Shown here one piece after another: positions 51,189-62,996 of a stretch of DNA of 64,000 nt (within the stretch, counting starts at the first letter, position 1; each line of letters begins with the position of its first letter). This DNA is from Blastomussa wellsi (lineage: Eukaryota; Cnidaria; Anthozoa; Scleractinia; Plerogyridae): the NCBI GenBank assembly GCA_947652115.1, contig OX393570.1, forward strand, positions 16,621,614 through 16,685,613, written 5' to 3'. Made by a program: the position numbers and the translations under genes. Under the pieces are notes generated by a model that was not told where the DNA came from, did no database searches, and saw only the letters and a list, made by a program, of their open reading frames with translations.

Positions 51189-51224
51189 CTTCTGGAGGTG
51201 TAGCTGTACCTACGACCGTTACAG
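51189..51224 (+). CDS. Possible 36-nt linker exon
   Basis: Flanked by a pyrimidine-rich TTTGTCACAG acceptor and an ACAG|GTAAAC donor. Phase 1 in and out, reading ASGGVAVPTTVT after a signal exon, a plausible Thr-rich linker. It fits first exon A upstream and the EGF exon downstream. Very short, so it could be chance. Confidence 0.3.
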
Positions 51225-51239
51225 GTAAACTTCCTTTCA

Positions 51240-51368
51240 GCGTTGGTCTCGGCTGCCACGGGTGGGTCTCACGGGTAGGTCCCACAGGTAGGCCCCATGG
51301 GTAGGGCCCACAGGTAGGCTTCACGGGTAGGTCCCACGGGTAGGCTTCACGGGTAGGCCCTACGTGTA
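51240..51368. repeat. GGGTAGG(T/C) minisatellite
   Basis: About nine imperfect copies of a ~15-bp unit like CACGGGTAGGTCCCA. GC-rich against AT-rich surroundings. Non-coding. Confidence 0.85.
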
Positions 51369-51710
51369 CGTTACCCTCAGCAACTGTTAATGTCGTCTAA
51401 TTAGGGACGGACCATTAGAAAGGTGATAGGGGGTGGGGGATTTTCGGTTTGCAGGAATTTTTTTTTTCGCTCAAATGCTTACGCAGGCTTTTTTTTTTTC
51501 AAGTAAAACCCTCTGCACGAATTTTTTCCAGGCAACTATCCCTTTAATAAAGATATTTAATACTTTGCGCGCGGGCTTAGAGTGATTTCATTTCATCCGT
51601 CAAACAATACCTAACAATTAGTGTGCAATAACTAAACTAAACAGAAACAAATTAACAATCGCGATGAGATGCCCTACCAACTTAGCTATGAAGACACATT
51701 GGTAGCGAGG

Positions 51711-51765
51711 TCAATTTATTAAGTTCGCATTCGCTGTAGCGAAAATATGAACTCAATAAATTGAC
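51711..51765. repeat. Foldback hairpin
   Basis: TCAATTTATTAAGTTCGCAT and the later ATATGAACTCAATAAATTGA form an imperfect inverted repeat around CGCTGTAGCG. It directly precedes the tRNA-derived SINE. Confidence 0.7.
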
Positions 51766-51781
51766 CCTGCTCCCAGTGCGT

Positions 51782-51930
51782 GGCTTCCTAGCTCAGTCGG
51801 TAGAGCATCGCAACGGTATTTGCGGAGGTCACGTGTTCGAATCCCATTGAAGCCCTGATTTTTCAGGTTTCTTTATTCCAGTTCCTCAAATTGGAAATTC
51901 ACTGTGATGGTCATCTCTTACTTTCAGTAT
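51782..51930 (+). mobile_element. tRNA-derived SINE (tRNA-like head 51782-51854)
   Basis: The 73-nt head has a 6/7-paired acceptor stem (GGCTTCC with TGAAGCC), an A box TAGCTCAGTCGG and a B box GTTCGAATCC. The anticodon loop has 8 nt and the T stem two mismatches, so it is not a working tRNA. The tail CTGATTTTTCAGGTTTC and a T-rich stretch follow, as in cnidarian SINEs. Confidence 0.7.
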
Positions 51931-52626
51931 TTAATCAATAATAACTAAGAACTAATTCACCGTGTACAATTATAAACTTCCATCTTCAATAAACGGTAGT
52001 ACTGCTGAAGGAAAAAAGTCGTTTACTTCGTAGACCGATTCCATGAACAATGTGAATTCAATCACTTCAACTTACCATTCTCAGATAAACGCATGTAGTT
52101 ACATAGCCTTATATCCCTTGATCCCTGGAAAGGTTATACAGCCATATATAATCTGAGAAGAGCACTTCTTCTTCCCTTTACCCAAAATCAGGTAAACCTC
52201 ACTCATAACCCAGTCTTACTGCCACACACATCTCGCCGCTAAATTATAATGAAAAATGATCCACATAACATCAGTGCTGACAGCAAAGCATTAACACTTT
52301 CGGTAACCATTTTCCAGAGTAAAGCTTGTCGTGAAATGGAGGGACTCAACCAGGATCAAGAAAACTGTTGTGTAAAGTGATCTAAAGTAGTTGCCCAATG
52401 TTCCTTCAGTCGGGTACAGGTTGCCAGCGCGACAGTGCAATTCACTCTGCAGGATTTTTTCCTGCACTTCTTTGCACGATTTTTTTTTCAGTCACATAGC
52501 CTTGCATTTTTTTGTGTATTTAAGTGTATTTAAAGTGTATATGACATGAAAAATATTTTCTGCGAAAGGCCTTTCGTAATACAGAAGAATGAAGTTTTTC
52601 TTTTAGAAGTATCTTCATCCGTTGTA

Positions 52627-53127
52627 GAGATATTGACATTTTTCTATTATGCAAATTAGATCAGTGAAGACGTCAAAGATTTGAACAAAAAGATGATAAA
52701 CTACTGAATAAACAATATCTCTAAAACTATTGATGCAGTGTCTTGAAACTTGGCACCACAAATGTACATCACAAAATAAGCAAAGTGACACCATTAGATT
52801 GTTGCCATAGCAACTCTTTCAGTTTCAGTCCCTCTCTGTAAAAAAAAAAACAAACATATCCATTTGCAACCTCTAAAGTGAGACAAAGGTTCTTCTTGGA
52901 ACAGACTTAGTTCCCTGGCGGTTGATGGTTCTTGGTTTATGAAAAAATCAACTTTTATCTAGACAGTACCACCGGCAAAACTGTCTCATGGCAACAGTAC
53001 TACGGGTGCCATTTTGTTTCTTTTTTGAAACACATTTGTGGTGTCAAGTTTCAAGAACACTGCATCAATAGTTTTAGAGATATGGCTTATTCACTGTAAT
53101 TTGCATAATAGAAAAATGTCAATATCT
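52627..53127. mobile_element. ~500-bp foldback element
   Basis: The left arm (52627-52659 and 52702-52766) is matched in reverse complement by 53031-53127, including TTGACATTTTTCTATTATGC and ATCTCTAAAACTATTGATGC. A ~260-bp loop lies between. No open frame. A palindromic MITE or foldback transposon. Confidence 0.75.
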
Positions 53128-54167
53128 TTGCACCTAACCTTAGAAATTATTTTTCGCTAAAATAAACCTTTGCACTAGTTCGAAACGCATTACACATTTC
53201 CTTTCTCCAATGTATCAAATGCTGACTTTTTTGCAGCATTCAAAAGTTAGGAAAAACTGAGTATCATTTGTTGCACGACCGAGTCAGAAGGGGCGTGGGT
53301 CTATTCCTGGGTTGATGTCACAAACTAATTTACATGCATGTTCAAAAAGACTTGATGCTCAGTTCAGTTCAGTTTTATTAAGCAGAACATTTTACTTTAC
53401 ATAATGACACGCTACCCACAAATAGCAGAGCTAGTCTCGGCGGGTAGTGTGTGGAACCACGATCGAGGCGGGAAATTAAACGGGCGCGGCCATGACTTTC
53501 AGTTTCCGTGAGGACGCAAGAACCTACTGAAAATACTGAAAGAGAACAGGAGAACTAAAGCGCGATCATATCAGTGAAACAAGTTTTGTTGTGAAATTAA
53601 ATGAGACGCTCACGTGAGGAGGAAAATTGACAGTAAGCGATGACAGGAACTTGTCGATGCTCAGCTGGCGGTAATTTGCAGTTAATTTTTTTTATTTCTA
53701 TCCTGGTAACAAAAGTAGCTTTTTCTTTTCGAATTTTTTGCAAAAGAAACAACGTAAAATTTCCCAACAGGGCATCCGAAATAGGGCAATTTACCTTTTT
53801 GACCGAAATGGAGGTATACTGGTACCTTAAAAAAATCAATTTCTCAGGTTATTTTTTATTTTTTTCTTCAACACTCCTTTAAAGAATTCTACATTCAAAC
53901 AATAGTCAAGGTACAGATAACGAAAATTGAAGGGTGCAAGGAATTCCATTTGCTGTAAAAATATTTCATTACATATTGAAAAGGAAATTACATCTGTTGA
54001 AGAAGAACCAACGCGAGCTGAAAAGGATACACAATGATTCTCAAATAATTCATTAAGACTACTCTAACTGTTTACTTTTCACAACAGCACCACGAACTAC
54101 ATTATCTGTGCTATTTGCATTAGAACTTATTATCCATAAGTTCAGCCAGTCTGACAATGAAGTGAGC
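53128..54167. other. Intergenic DNA before first exon B
   Basis: No gene recognised. The part from about 53840 onward is a duplicate of the DNA from about 48310. Two mirrored 80-codon open frames at 53.6-53.9 kb look like chance. Confidence 0.5.
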
Positions 54168-54445
54168 TCTATTTAACTTTTAGACTACGAGCCAGTGCGT
54201 TTTGTGTTAGCAAATCGCTCATAAAAAAAGACAAGACCGAGTAGTTTAATTGCTTTAGTAGAAACTTGAACGGATTGCATTCCGAAAGCTACAAATTTTG
54301 TATAATTATTTTTAAGCCAAAAATCAAGAAATAGCTTACTTTCAGAGAGCAACGCGCGTGCGATCGTTTTCTATCGGCGAATGCAAAACAGCGGGAGAAA
54401 CAATCACACTCAAGGATTTCCAATAGAACACAGCTGAGTTCCTAC
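54168..54445. repeat. Dispersed repeat upstream of first exon B
   Basis: Co-linear with 48664-48925 and inverted relative to about 56500-56800. Same relation to the first exon as in copy A. Confidence 0.65.
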
Positions 54446-54536
54446 TAATTGCATAATATTTAATTTAGGAAAAAAAATGGCCTAAAGATTGATTGATCAA
54501 AAACACTTCGATTTCGTTGAAGTCACCAAATTAAAA

Positions 54537-54624
54537 ATGCGTTGGCCTCTTATTTGGCAAATATGGATATTTGTAGCTAGATTTTCTTCGGGAGATTTTC
54601 AGGAACACGCATCGACTACAGCAG
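54537..54624 (+). CDS. Exon 1B: signal peptide
   Basis: Starts MRWPLIWQIWIFVARFSSGD; 29 residues plus one base, donor G|GTATAT. Close duplicate of 49012-49099. Confidence 0.75.
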
Positions 54625-56677
54625 GTATATATGATTAAATAACATTTTTTTCTTAATTTTACGTTATATTAAATACATCCCACGAATAGCATTTTATCGT
54701 AAAACGAGATCTAATGTGCTGTACATCGGAAAGTTTATTTTGTCGCAGTATTGTATGTCTACGTATACATATATACCTATACCCTGTGAGATCTACAGCT
54801 CAGTTTTGTTAATAAAAACCTTTGAAAAGGGCTTCGAGAGCTGTCCTCACAACATTAGATGTCACCCGTACAGGTTCATCAAGCAGTCTTTTGGCATATT
54901 ACAATTAAAACCTGTATTATTAATTCAAAGATTAATTTCGATAAACGAAAAAGGACCAAAGCAGATCTAGAGTTACAAGTTTTGTACGGGGACTGTCAAT
55001 AAATTCTTTTTATTCACCTTATTTCATTTTTTAGAGTGTTCCATTCCTTTTTCATTTAGATTTTATTTTTTCAAGCAAGTTTCTCTTTATTATAAAGTCC
55101 GACAGGCGACAGCTTTCAAAGTCACACCATTATGAGCTTAGAAGAATCCTGCACCTCAAAGGAATACACAACGATTCTTTAAAATTACTCCTTCTAGATG
55201 TTTCAATAATACAGCCACAAATACTATTTAAGATCCGTCTGTAAACTCCGTCTAAATATTTTCAACAAGTACCCTTTGGAACTGCGCAATGTTGTTTGAA
55301 TTACCCGACGTGGTCGTAATGAGGCCTTGTACTAGTTGGTTTGGCCTTCCTGGAAAAATTAAACTTCGCGCATGTTTCATCTGGGAGGGTGGAACAGATA
55401 CAATTTTCCCAGCAGCTAAAATAACGGAAGGCCTTTTGCAACATGTTAACATTTATAGGTTCCATCCAACATTGTTCTTGCCAAAATGGAGGAACTTGTC
55501 TTGTCGACGAAATTGGCACGTATCTCTGTCATTGCCCCGACAAATTCACCGGGCACTTTTGTGAAACGCCGTTACAAAAAGGTAATAATGACCGGTTTCA
55601 CGATACCTTTTCGGTCTCTAGCTAGGCACAGTTTAACCTCTCCTTACGGGCACCTCTCTAGTACGGACATTTTCTTATGTCCCAACAAAATATGTATACA
55701 TTCTCCTCTATATTACGGACACTAGCTAATACGGTAAATCTCGGCGTCAGAAAGAAAACACGTATAAACGTAACCTCTTTATAAAACTAGGACACAGAAG
55801 TGTCGGCCTGATTATAATTACTGAACAGTTCAAAGTGTCAATATAGTCTTAAAAGTAACGTCATCTTATATAAATAGTAACATCTCTAAAACAGACATAT
55901 CTCTGCGACCTCTGCGGTGTGCGTATTGGAGAGGTTCGAGTGTATACAAAAGGTATTGCACAGATTTCACAGATTGCACAGATTTCACGACTATACAACA
56001 TGGCCGTGAAGGCTGCATTAACATACTTTAAAGGCTTTCAATTTATCTCGAACAGTTCAACCGAGAAATCGATTCATTATTCAAGTCAATAACTGAAAAC
56101 ATAACAAAGGCATATGAACGGGGTACCTTTCTGTCAAAAATGGTATGTGAAGAGGTGCCAAAGGAATGCATTAATTCAGATGGTAGCATGAGACATGAGA
56201 ATGTGTAATCAACTTAAAAACGTCCATTGTTCGTTCACAGTCTGCATGTAAAGTCATCGTTCCCCGGCAAACGACAATTAGAACAAAAAGCGGTTAAGGG
56301 TGTAAATCTGACCTTGATTAGCTTCAATTTTTTACGATTTTTTTCTTCGTTTTCTCCGTAGTTTTATCGATCGATAAGATGCATTAATCTCTCGTCAAAG
56401 TGCTTCATCACCACATTTCCGGCCAAAAATTCGTCAAAAATACTCTGTTACGCCTCGTATTTTCAACGCCCTTCTCGGTGTTTGGAAATGCGATGAAACA
56501 CTAGTAGAAACCAAGCTGTGTTCTATTGGAAATCCGTAAATCTGATTGGTTCTCCCACTGTTTTCTATTCGCCAATAGAAAACGATCGCGCGCGCGTTGC
56601 TCTTCGGAAGCAATATTTTTCTTAATTTCTGGCTTAAAATTACATAAAATAGTAAAGTTTGCAATGTAATCCGTTTC

Positions 56678-56713
<36 letters not shown>

Positions 56714-56714
56714 T

Positions 56715-56750
<36 letters not shown>

Positions 56751-59700
56751 TCGCTCACAGAGAACTCGGGCTCGTAGTCTAATTGTTAAATATATCTCGT
56801 GTTTGATACATTTTACTTCATACTTAAAACAGTTAAAAGAACTATTTCACAGCTGGCGCCAGGTTGTGTTGGAGGAAATTCATCAGTGTATATTCAAACT
56901 TTTATTTATTGCAGTAACTCCAGCGCAGTGGACAAATTGGACAAAGTGTTCTGGCCGATGCAATGCTACGATTCAAATGAGACGATGCTTACATCATTGC
57001 GATGGCAGCACATTGGACATTCGACAGTGTTCAATAAGTCAGCAGTGTACGGGTCAGTAGGTATTTCTTAGTCTTGCTATTATCGGGGGGGGGGGGGGGG
57101 CGCACTGTCTTAAATTTGAATAGATGTGTGCTGTGAAGGTTTACCCGGGCCCTATTTAAGGTAAAGACAACGGAATTTGATACCAGAAATGACAAGGAAA
57201 AAACGAAAAGTAAGAAAGGAATTAACGGATCAACCATATTTCATTCCTGTAACCCTATACTTTACCGATTGTTCAGTTTAAACAGACCGTTTCTTTGTCG
57301 TTTTGCGTGCCGTTTCGATACAATTTAGACATCCTATCTATGGATCAAACCAGGAACAATGCCAAAAGGGGCTAAAAGATACCCTATTTAAGGACCGAGA
57401 ACGTCAAAAGCCATACCCTATATATCTCAAGGCACATACCCAAATAGCGCATTTTAGAGAGTACCCCAACCCCAACGGGGTGAGGAATCCTTTATTCCTT
57501 CATTTAATGCTGAGCCTCGTTACTAAGTCATCCCGTTTTGAAATTGGGACTCATACTTAAGGACAGAACTGCCTTTAATCAAAAATGCTTTGATAGTCGT
57601 CGCATGTCGTTGAGTTGCTGGTTTTGCCCAAATGCGTAGTTTTCGTTCAAGGCGCACTGCCGCGGGTATTTTTTCCATTTTTTTTTAGTAAAACTGCTCA
57701 AAAATTCATCTTGAGACATATTTCTTTCTCTCACACACGAAATGAGCCTAAAACACCAAAAGTTAGATATCATGTAGAAATGGTTCAACAAAGGCGGGGG
57801 GAAGGGGGAAGGAGGAAAAAAGTCAGCCTGACTTTTCTAATTGTGATCTAACTCTCCTGTTAGTACCACTATGATATCATTCCTTTCTAGGTTCAGCTGA
57901 CAGGCATAGTATTCTTTTGGCACAACTGGAAATACGTCTTGCAACATGATTTTTGAAGTTTTACTCTTGATAGAGCCCCCTTTGACTGAAGTGTCAAGGT
58001 AATGATAAAAACGATTGGACGTTAAGTAATTTCGACCTTTAATCCCTCCTCTTTCTGCTATTGCAGCTCACAAGATACGCATTTTACATTTTACCAATTT
58101 CTGGGCCAAAGTCAAGCTTTATGTGAACACGACCAAGAACTGGAAGCCTTTTTGCCACCCAGGATGGGACATTAACTTGGCCCATGAAGTGTGTCGTATT
58201 CAAGGTTTTAGTTCAGCCGAAGCTGCTCTTGAGGGTATTAAAAGTATTGACAGCAAATCTTGTCCGGAAAATAACAAGACGTGTGATACTTTCGATAAAG
58301 CGATATCGACGAGCTGTAATAACTTGAACGAAGCTGTTGCGGTTTGTAAAGGTACCAATAAGCTAAAAAGAGATGAGAACTTAAATTTATATAATATTTC
58401 TGTGATATTGGTGGAAGAATCCACCCGGTGATTTATGAGTAGTATACTTATGATATTAGTTTTCTAGTAAACTTTATTTAATAACCAAATCAAAGCGCTT
58501 GCTATGATTGGTCAATCAGCTATGGTTTATTGTGCCAGTAAACTCATGGAAAAATCGCACATTTTCTGAATTATTATATAAAAGCAATAGACCACAAGGT
58601 ACTAAGGTTTATAGGTTGATAAACCACTTGGGATGTTGGTAGAACACTCAAAGAATTTGTAAATCACTCGCCTGCGGCTTGTGGTTTACAAATTCTTCTC
58701 GTATTCTAACATGTGGTCTATTGCTTAAGTACGTACACAAAAATTGTGTATTGATAAATTTTGACAACACCCCTGCTTTCCAGCCAGTTAGGGAAAAGAA
58801 AAAGATGATGACGATGACGACGATGATGATGATAACGACGACGACGACGACGACGATGATGATGATGAAGCAAATTGGTGGAACCATATTAGAATTTACT
58901 TATAATTTGAGAATCATTCTCATATATAACTTAAGCCCACTATTTAAACGTTTTCAATGCCACATTTCCCTTTAAACTGATCAATTGATAAATAAACTGT
59001 TTTACTAAATTTTCTTTAACATTTTATTCTTAGTTTCTGTCTCACTTACTGGTAATCACACTGGAATTGTTCAGTTTGCGTACAACGGATCTTTTAACAC
59101 AATATCTCCCCAAACATGGAATATGAAAGCCGCACAAGTAGTTTGCCGTGAGCTAGGTTTTAAGGAAGCTGTGTCTCCCTTCTCAACAAATAGCAGTGTA
59201 CCCTCTGTCAAAAATACATGTATGTCAACAATCAACTGTTCTGGTAACGAGGCGTCATTGAACTACTGTTCTCTGAACTACACAACTGAATGCCAAGCAA
59301 ATGCGGAAACTCTAGCAAGCGTCACTTGTGATCCAAGTGAGTTTAGTAATTCTTTTTGGCAAACCTTTGGGGAAAGGGGCATTTCGGTCAGACATTTATA
59401 GCGCCTTTAAATAACACGCGAACTCTGCTCATGTCGACGGTTACGTTTTTCGTTGCCGTCAATCATCAAGCGGACCTCTCAGGATGCAGAGGTACACTTC
59501 AACAGGGTCAAAAGGTCATGTCTGTCAGTTGTGATTCGTAGACTTCGATCCATTTTGTTTGTTTCTGACTTTCAAGGTTCATAAGCTTTTACCGTAATTA
59601 TGATTGACGGTAGCGAAAAACGCAATCGTTGGTTATGTTTTGAACTTTAGAGTTCGCATGTTATTGAAAACCGCAGTAAGGCGACTGCCACGTTTAACCC

Positions 59701-62700
59701 TCCATAACAATAACAACAACAACAACAATAACAGTAACAGTAACAGTAACAACAACAGCAACAACAATAACAACAACAACAACAATAACAACAACAGCAA
59801 CAATAACAACAACAACAACAACAACAACAATAACAGTAACAGTAACAGTAACAACAGCAACAATAACAACAACAACAACAATAACAACAACAGCAACAAT
59901 AACAACAACAACAGTAACAACAACAACAACAACAAACACAACAACAACAACAACAGTAACAACAACAACAACAATAACAACAACAACAACAACAATAACA
60001 GTAACAGTAACAGTAACAACAACAGCAACAATAACAACAACAACAACAATAACAATAACAGTAACAACAACAATAATAATAACAACAAAAACGAAAACGA
60101 CAATAGCAATAACCACAAAAACAACAACGATTACGATAACAATAACAATAATTGAACTATTCTAGAATAATTAACAGCGTCTTCAGTTGGGCGACTTTCT
60201 ACCCGAGGATGCATTATTGCATAATTGCTGTTGCTTTTAAGATTTTTTGTGATGATGGCGCGGTGGCTTAATGGTTACTGCTAGACTTCGAATCAAACAG
60301 CAGGTACTTTTTTTGTTAAATTTCCTTTCGCAGAACATGGCCTTATTCGCCAGTTTCGAAAAGTTGTGCTTGCCCAACTAGGGAAACATTTAAACTACAC
60401 TTGCAACCTCAGTACTGATACACCACAATGGTATGACGTCAACGGTGACATCATCACAAACAGTTCAAAGCACCGAAGACTAGTATTGGTAAACGCCAAG
60501 AAACCGAAGCTGGTAATTTTAAGCGGGACTCTTGACAATGCGGGTGTGTACTTCTGTAATGGGACAAGATATTATGGCTTGTTGATAATTTACGTTCAAG
60601 GTAGGTCATTATTAAATATGAATTACAGTCCGTATTTCGCAATTTTCAACTGCAATGATTATGCGAGTCTCACACGAAGGCATATGTTTACCAGCCAAAA
60701 TGCATAAAAATCACGGAAAAACGTACCTTTAATTTCTCTTCATTATTAACATCAGACATCTTTTCAAGAGAATAATAAAGCGAAGACGAACCTACCTCGA
60801 TGGCTCTCCAAACCGAGTTTTAAGCTCATCGACCAATCCTAAACTGAAACGACCCGTATTGGCAAACTCAAAACATTCATGTACGCTGTTAATCTCAGTA
60901 CGGATTGGAAAATCACAGCAAGAAATTAGCGATACGTTCAAGAGATACGCTTGGCGATAATAATACAATAATAATAAAAGTAATGAAATAACATTGCTTA
61001 TAATAAAATTCAACGATATGTCAATGCCTAATTACTAGTTTGGATGCTTAACATGGATAAGTCACATTCATGAAGGGAACTCCACCTTTATCCGAACTAT
61101 TCTGCCAGTTCAGGAAATTCCTGAAAATTTAGGGAAAACTAAATAAAAAGAGATGCCTAATCGTACCGGTCTGGCTAGGCGTATATCATCTTGACATTGA
61201 TGACATCTGACTGACGATATAGGAGTAAAATACGTTGAATGAATTGAATATCTGATTGCTAGGCCCGGAGATGAGATAGTCTCAAATTTAATCAACAGAA
61301 TTGGGAAATTTCACTTAAAAGTATTAAATTAATGTAAGCAATAGGCCATTTCCGAGTTCCCTTGAGCCTCTATTTCAAAGCGAGTCTAAGTGCGAAAGCT
61401 TTGTGATGGTAATTAGTTTTGCTTTCCATATGAATGAAAACTCATTTTCATTACAAAGACTTTGCACTCAGACTCGCCTTGAAATAGAGGCTCAAGCGAA
61501 CTCGGAAATGGTCTATTAGCTAACTTTGTGGATGGTAATTTATGCGCATTTTAATTTAAAAGTGATATGGATTTATTATACAAGTAACTGCAATTTGTAA
61601 GCAATTAGCACAACAGATAATGCAAGCAATATTATTGTAAGGAGTGTAAAAATTGTAAAATAATAGGTGAATATAATTGTATTGCTGGTAGAGTGCAATA
61701 GTGCACGAAGTGTTTCAGTGTTGGAATAACGCAGAAATTCAACTAAGTATATACATTTTCAGCTCCGTCTACGACGAGACGAGTAAGAGTTATAAAAAGG
61801 GGAAGAAAAGAAATGATTGCCTGTAATACTTATGGAGTGCCAAAGCCAATGGTTTTGCCAAGATGGTGGAAAAATGGAGCGCGCTTACATGGCGGTGCAT
61901 TCATCAAAATTAAAAGCAACAGCCTCATTATACAAAATACTACAACTGATGATAAAGGAATCTACAGCTGCGAGACATTACAGGTGTTTGAAAACACCGC
62001 AATAAAGCGAAATTTGACTTTTAATGTATCAGTTTCTGGTAAGTACCTTTTTACCATGACAACGATTCTTTATTGATGAAAAGGCGCATCAATTTTTTTT
62101 TTTTTAAAGTATTTAGTTCATGGGAAATGCAACTCAAACTGAAACTAAATAAACATTTCAATTAAACATAAGAAACTTAAAAATACCAACTGGCATTTGG
62201 CTGACATTTGGCTGTTTAAAATTTATTTTAATTTAAGGTTACAATAACGTATTTTTGAACAGTTACAGTGACCGGAGTGACCATAAATCAATTTTAAAAT
62301 CCTTCCCAATGAACATGAGGAAATTCTCATGATCTTATTCTCAATGCACAAACTTATTATTTCCTTTTACGTAAATGCTGTATTGCTGGGTTTATATATC
62401 TTTAAATTCTCAGATTTACCAGAAAAACAGTCACACAATGTTGGTTAAGAAAATCATCACAGGCGAGAAATCGCTAGTTATTGTTGAGCTAATTAATATC
62501 TCTCACATAGAATTTGACCAGATTTATGGTAACATCACTTATCATTTATGCAAATAATTGATAATCTCTTTCTTGTTGCATGTTAGTCATCTCGAGAGTA
62601 CATACTGAGGAGCGAAAATTTTCATTTACACCCCTTTCTCTAACCACCCCAGACCGAATGGGTTTTATGCTTGCTAAGTGTTTGAGAGCACACCCTTTCT

Positions 62701-62965
62701 GGGAGATTATTGACGCCTTTTGGCTTTACGCGTCTTAATACCAGTCTATATGGGCAGAACAGTAGGTCGATAAAACCAAAGTAACAAGCTCCGCCTGTCA
62801 GTCATGATCTAACTTTTTTCGAAAAACATTTTGGTCGAGTGATCCACCTATATCATTGTCACTTTTTTTTATTTTATATTATCGATAACCCTATCGAATA
62901 TCCCATTAAATAATAACACATTCTCCATTAAATACATATATCTTATTGCACATTTTGTTGTGTAG

Positions 62966-62996
<31 letters not shown>

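Noticed and set aside
51782..51854. Functional tRNA gene
   Set aside because: The A and B boxes and acceptor stem are good, but the anticodon loop has 8 nt and the T stem two mismatches, and a SINE-like tail follows. Treated as a tRNA-derived SINE.
55289..55564. 91-codon + strand frame overlapping the EGF exon
   Set aside because: Wrong frame relative to the six-cysteine EGF exon, and the paralogous DNA near 50.2-50.36 kb has frame-breaking indels.
59356..59541. Additional SRCR-like exon after SRCR 2 (GCRGTLQQGQ...VSCD)
   Set aside because: Most of it lies in or next to a foldback element and there is no acceptor or phase-1 donor that fits.
59604..60155. Poly-Asn open frame of 183 codons, with antisense poly-Leu and poly-Val frames
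   Set aside because: All are translations of one triplet microsatellite without any non-repeat domain.
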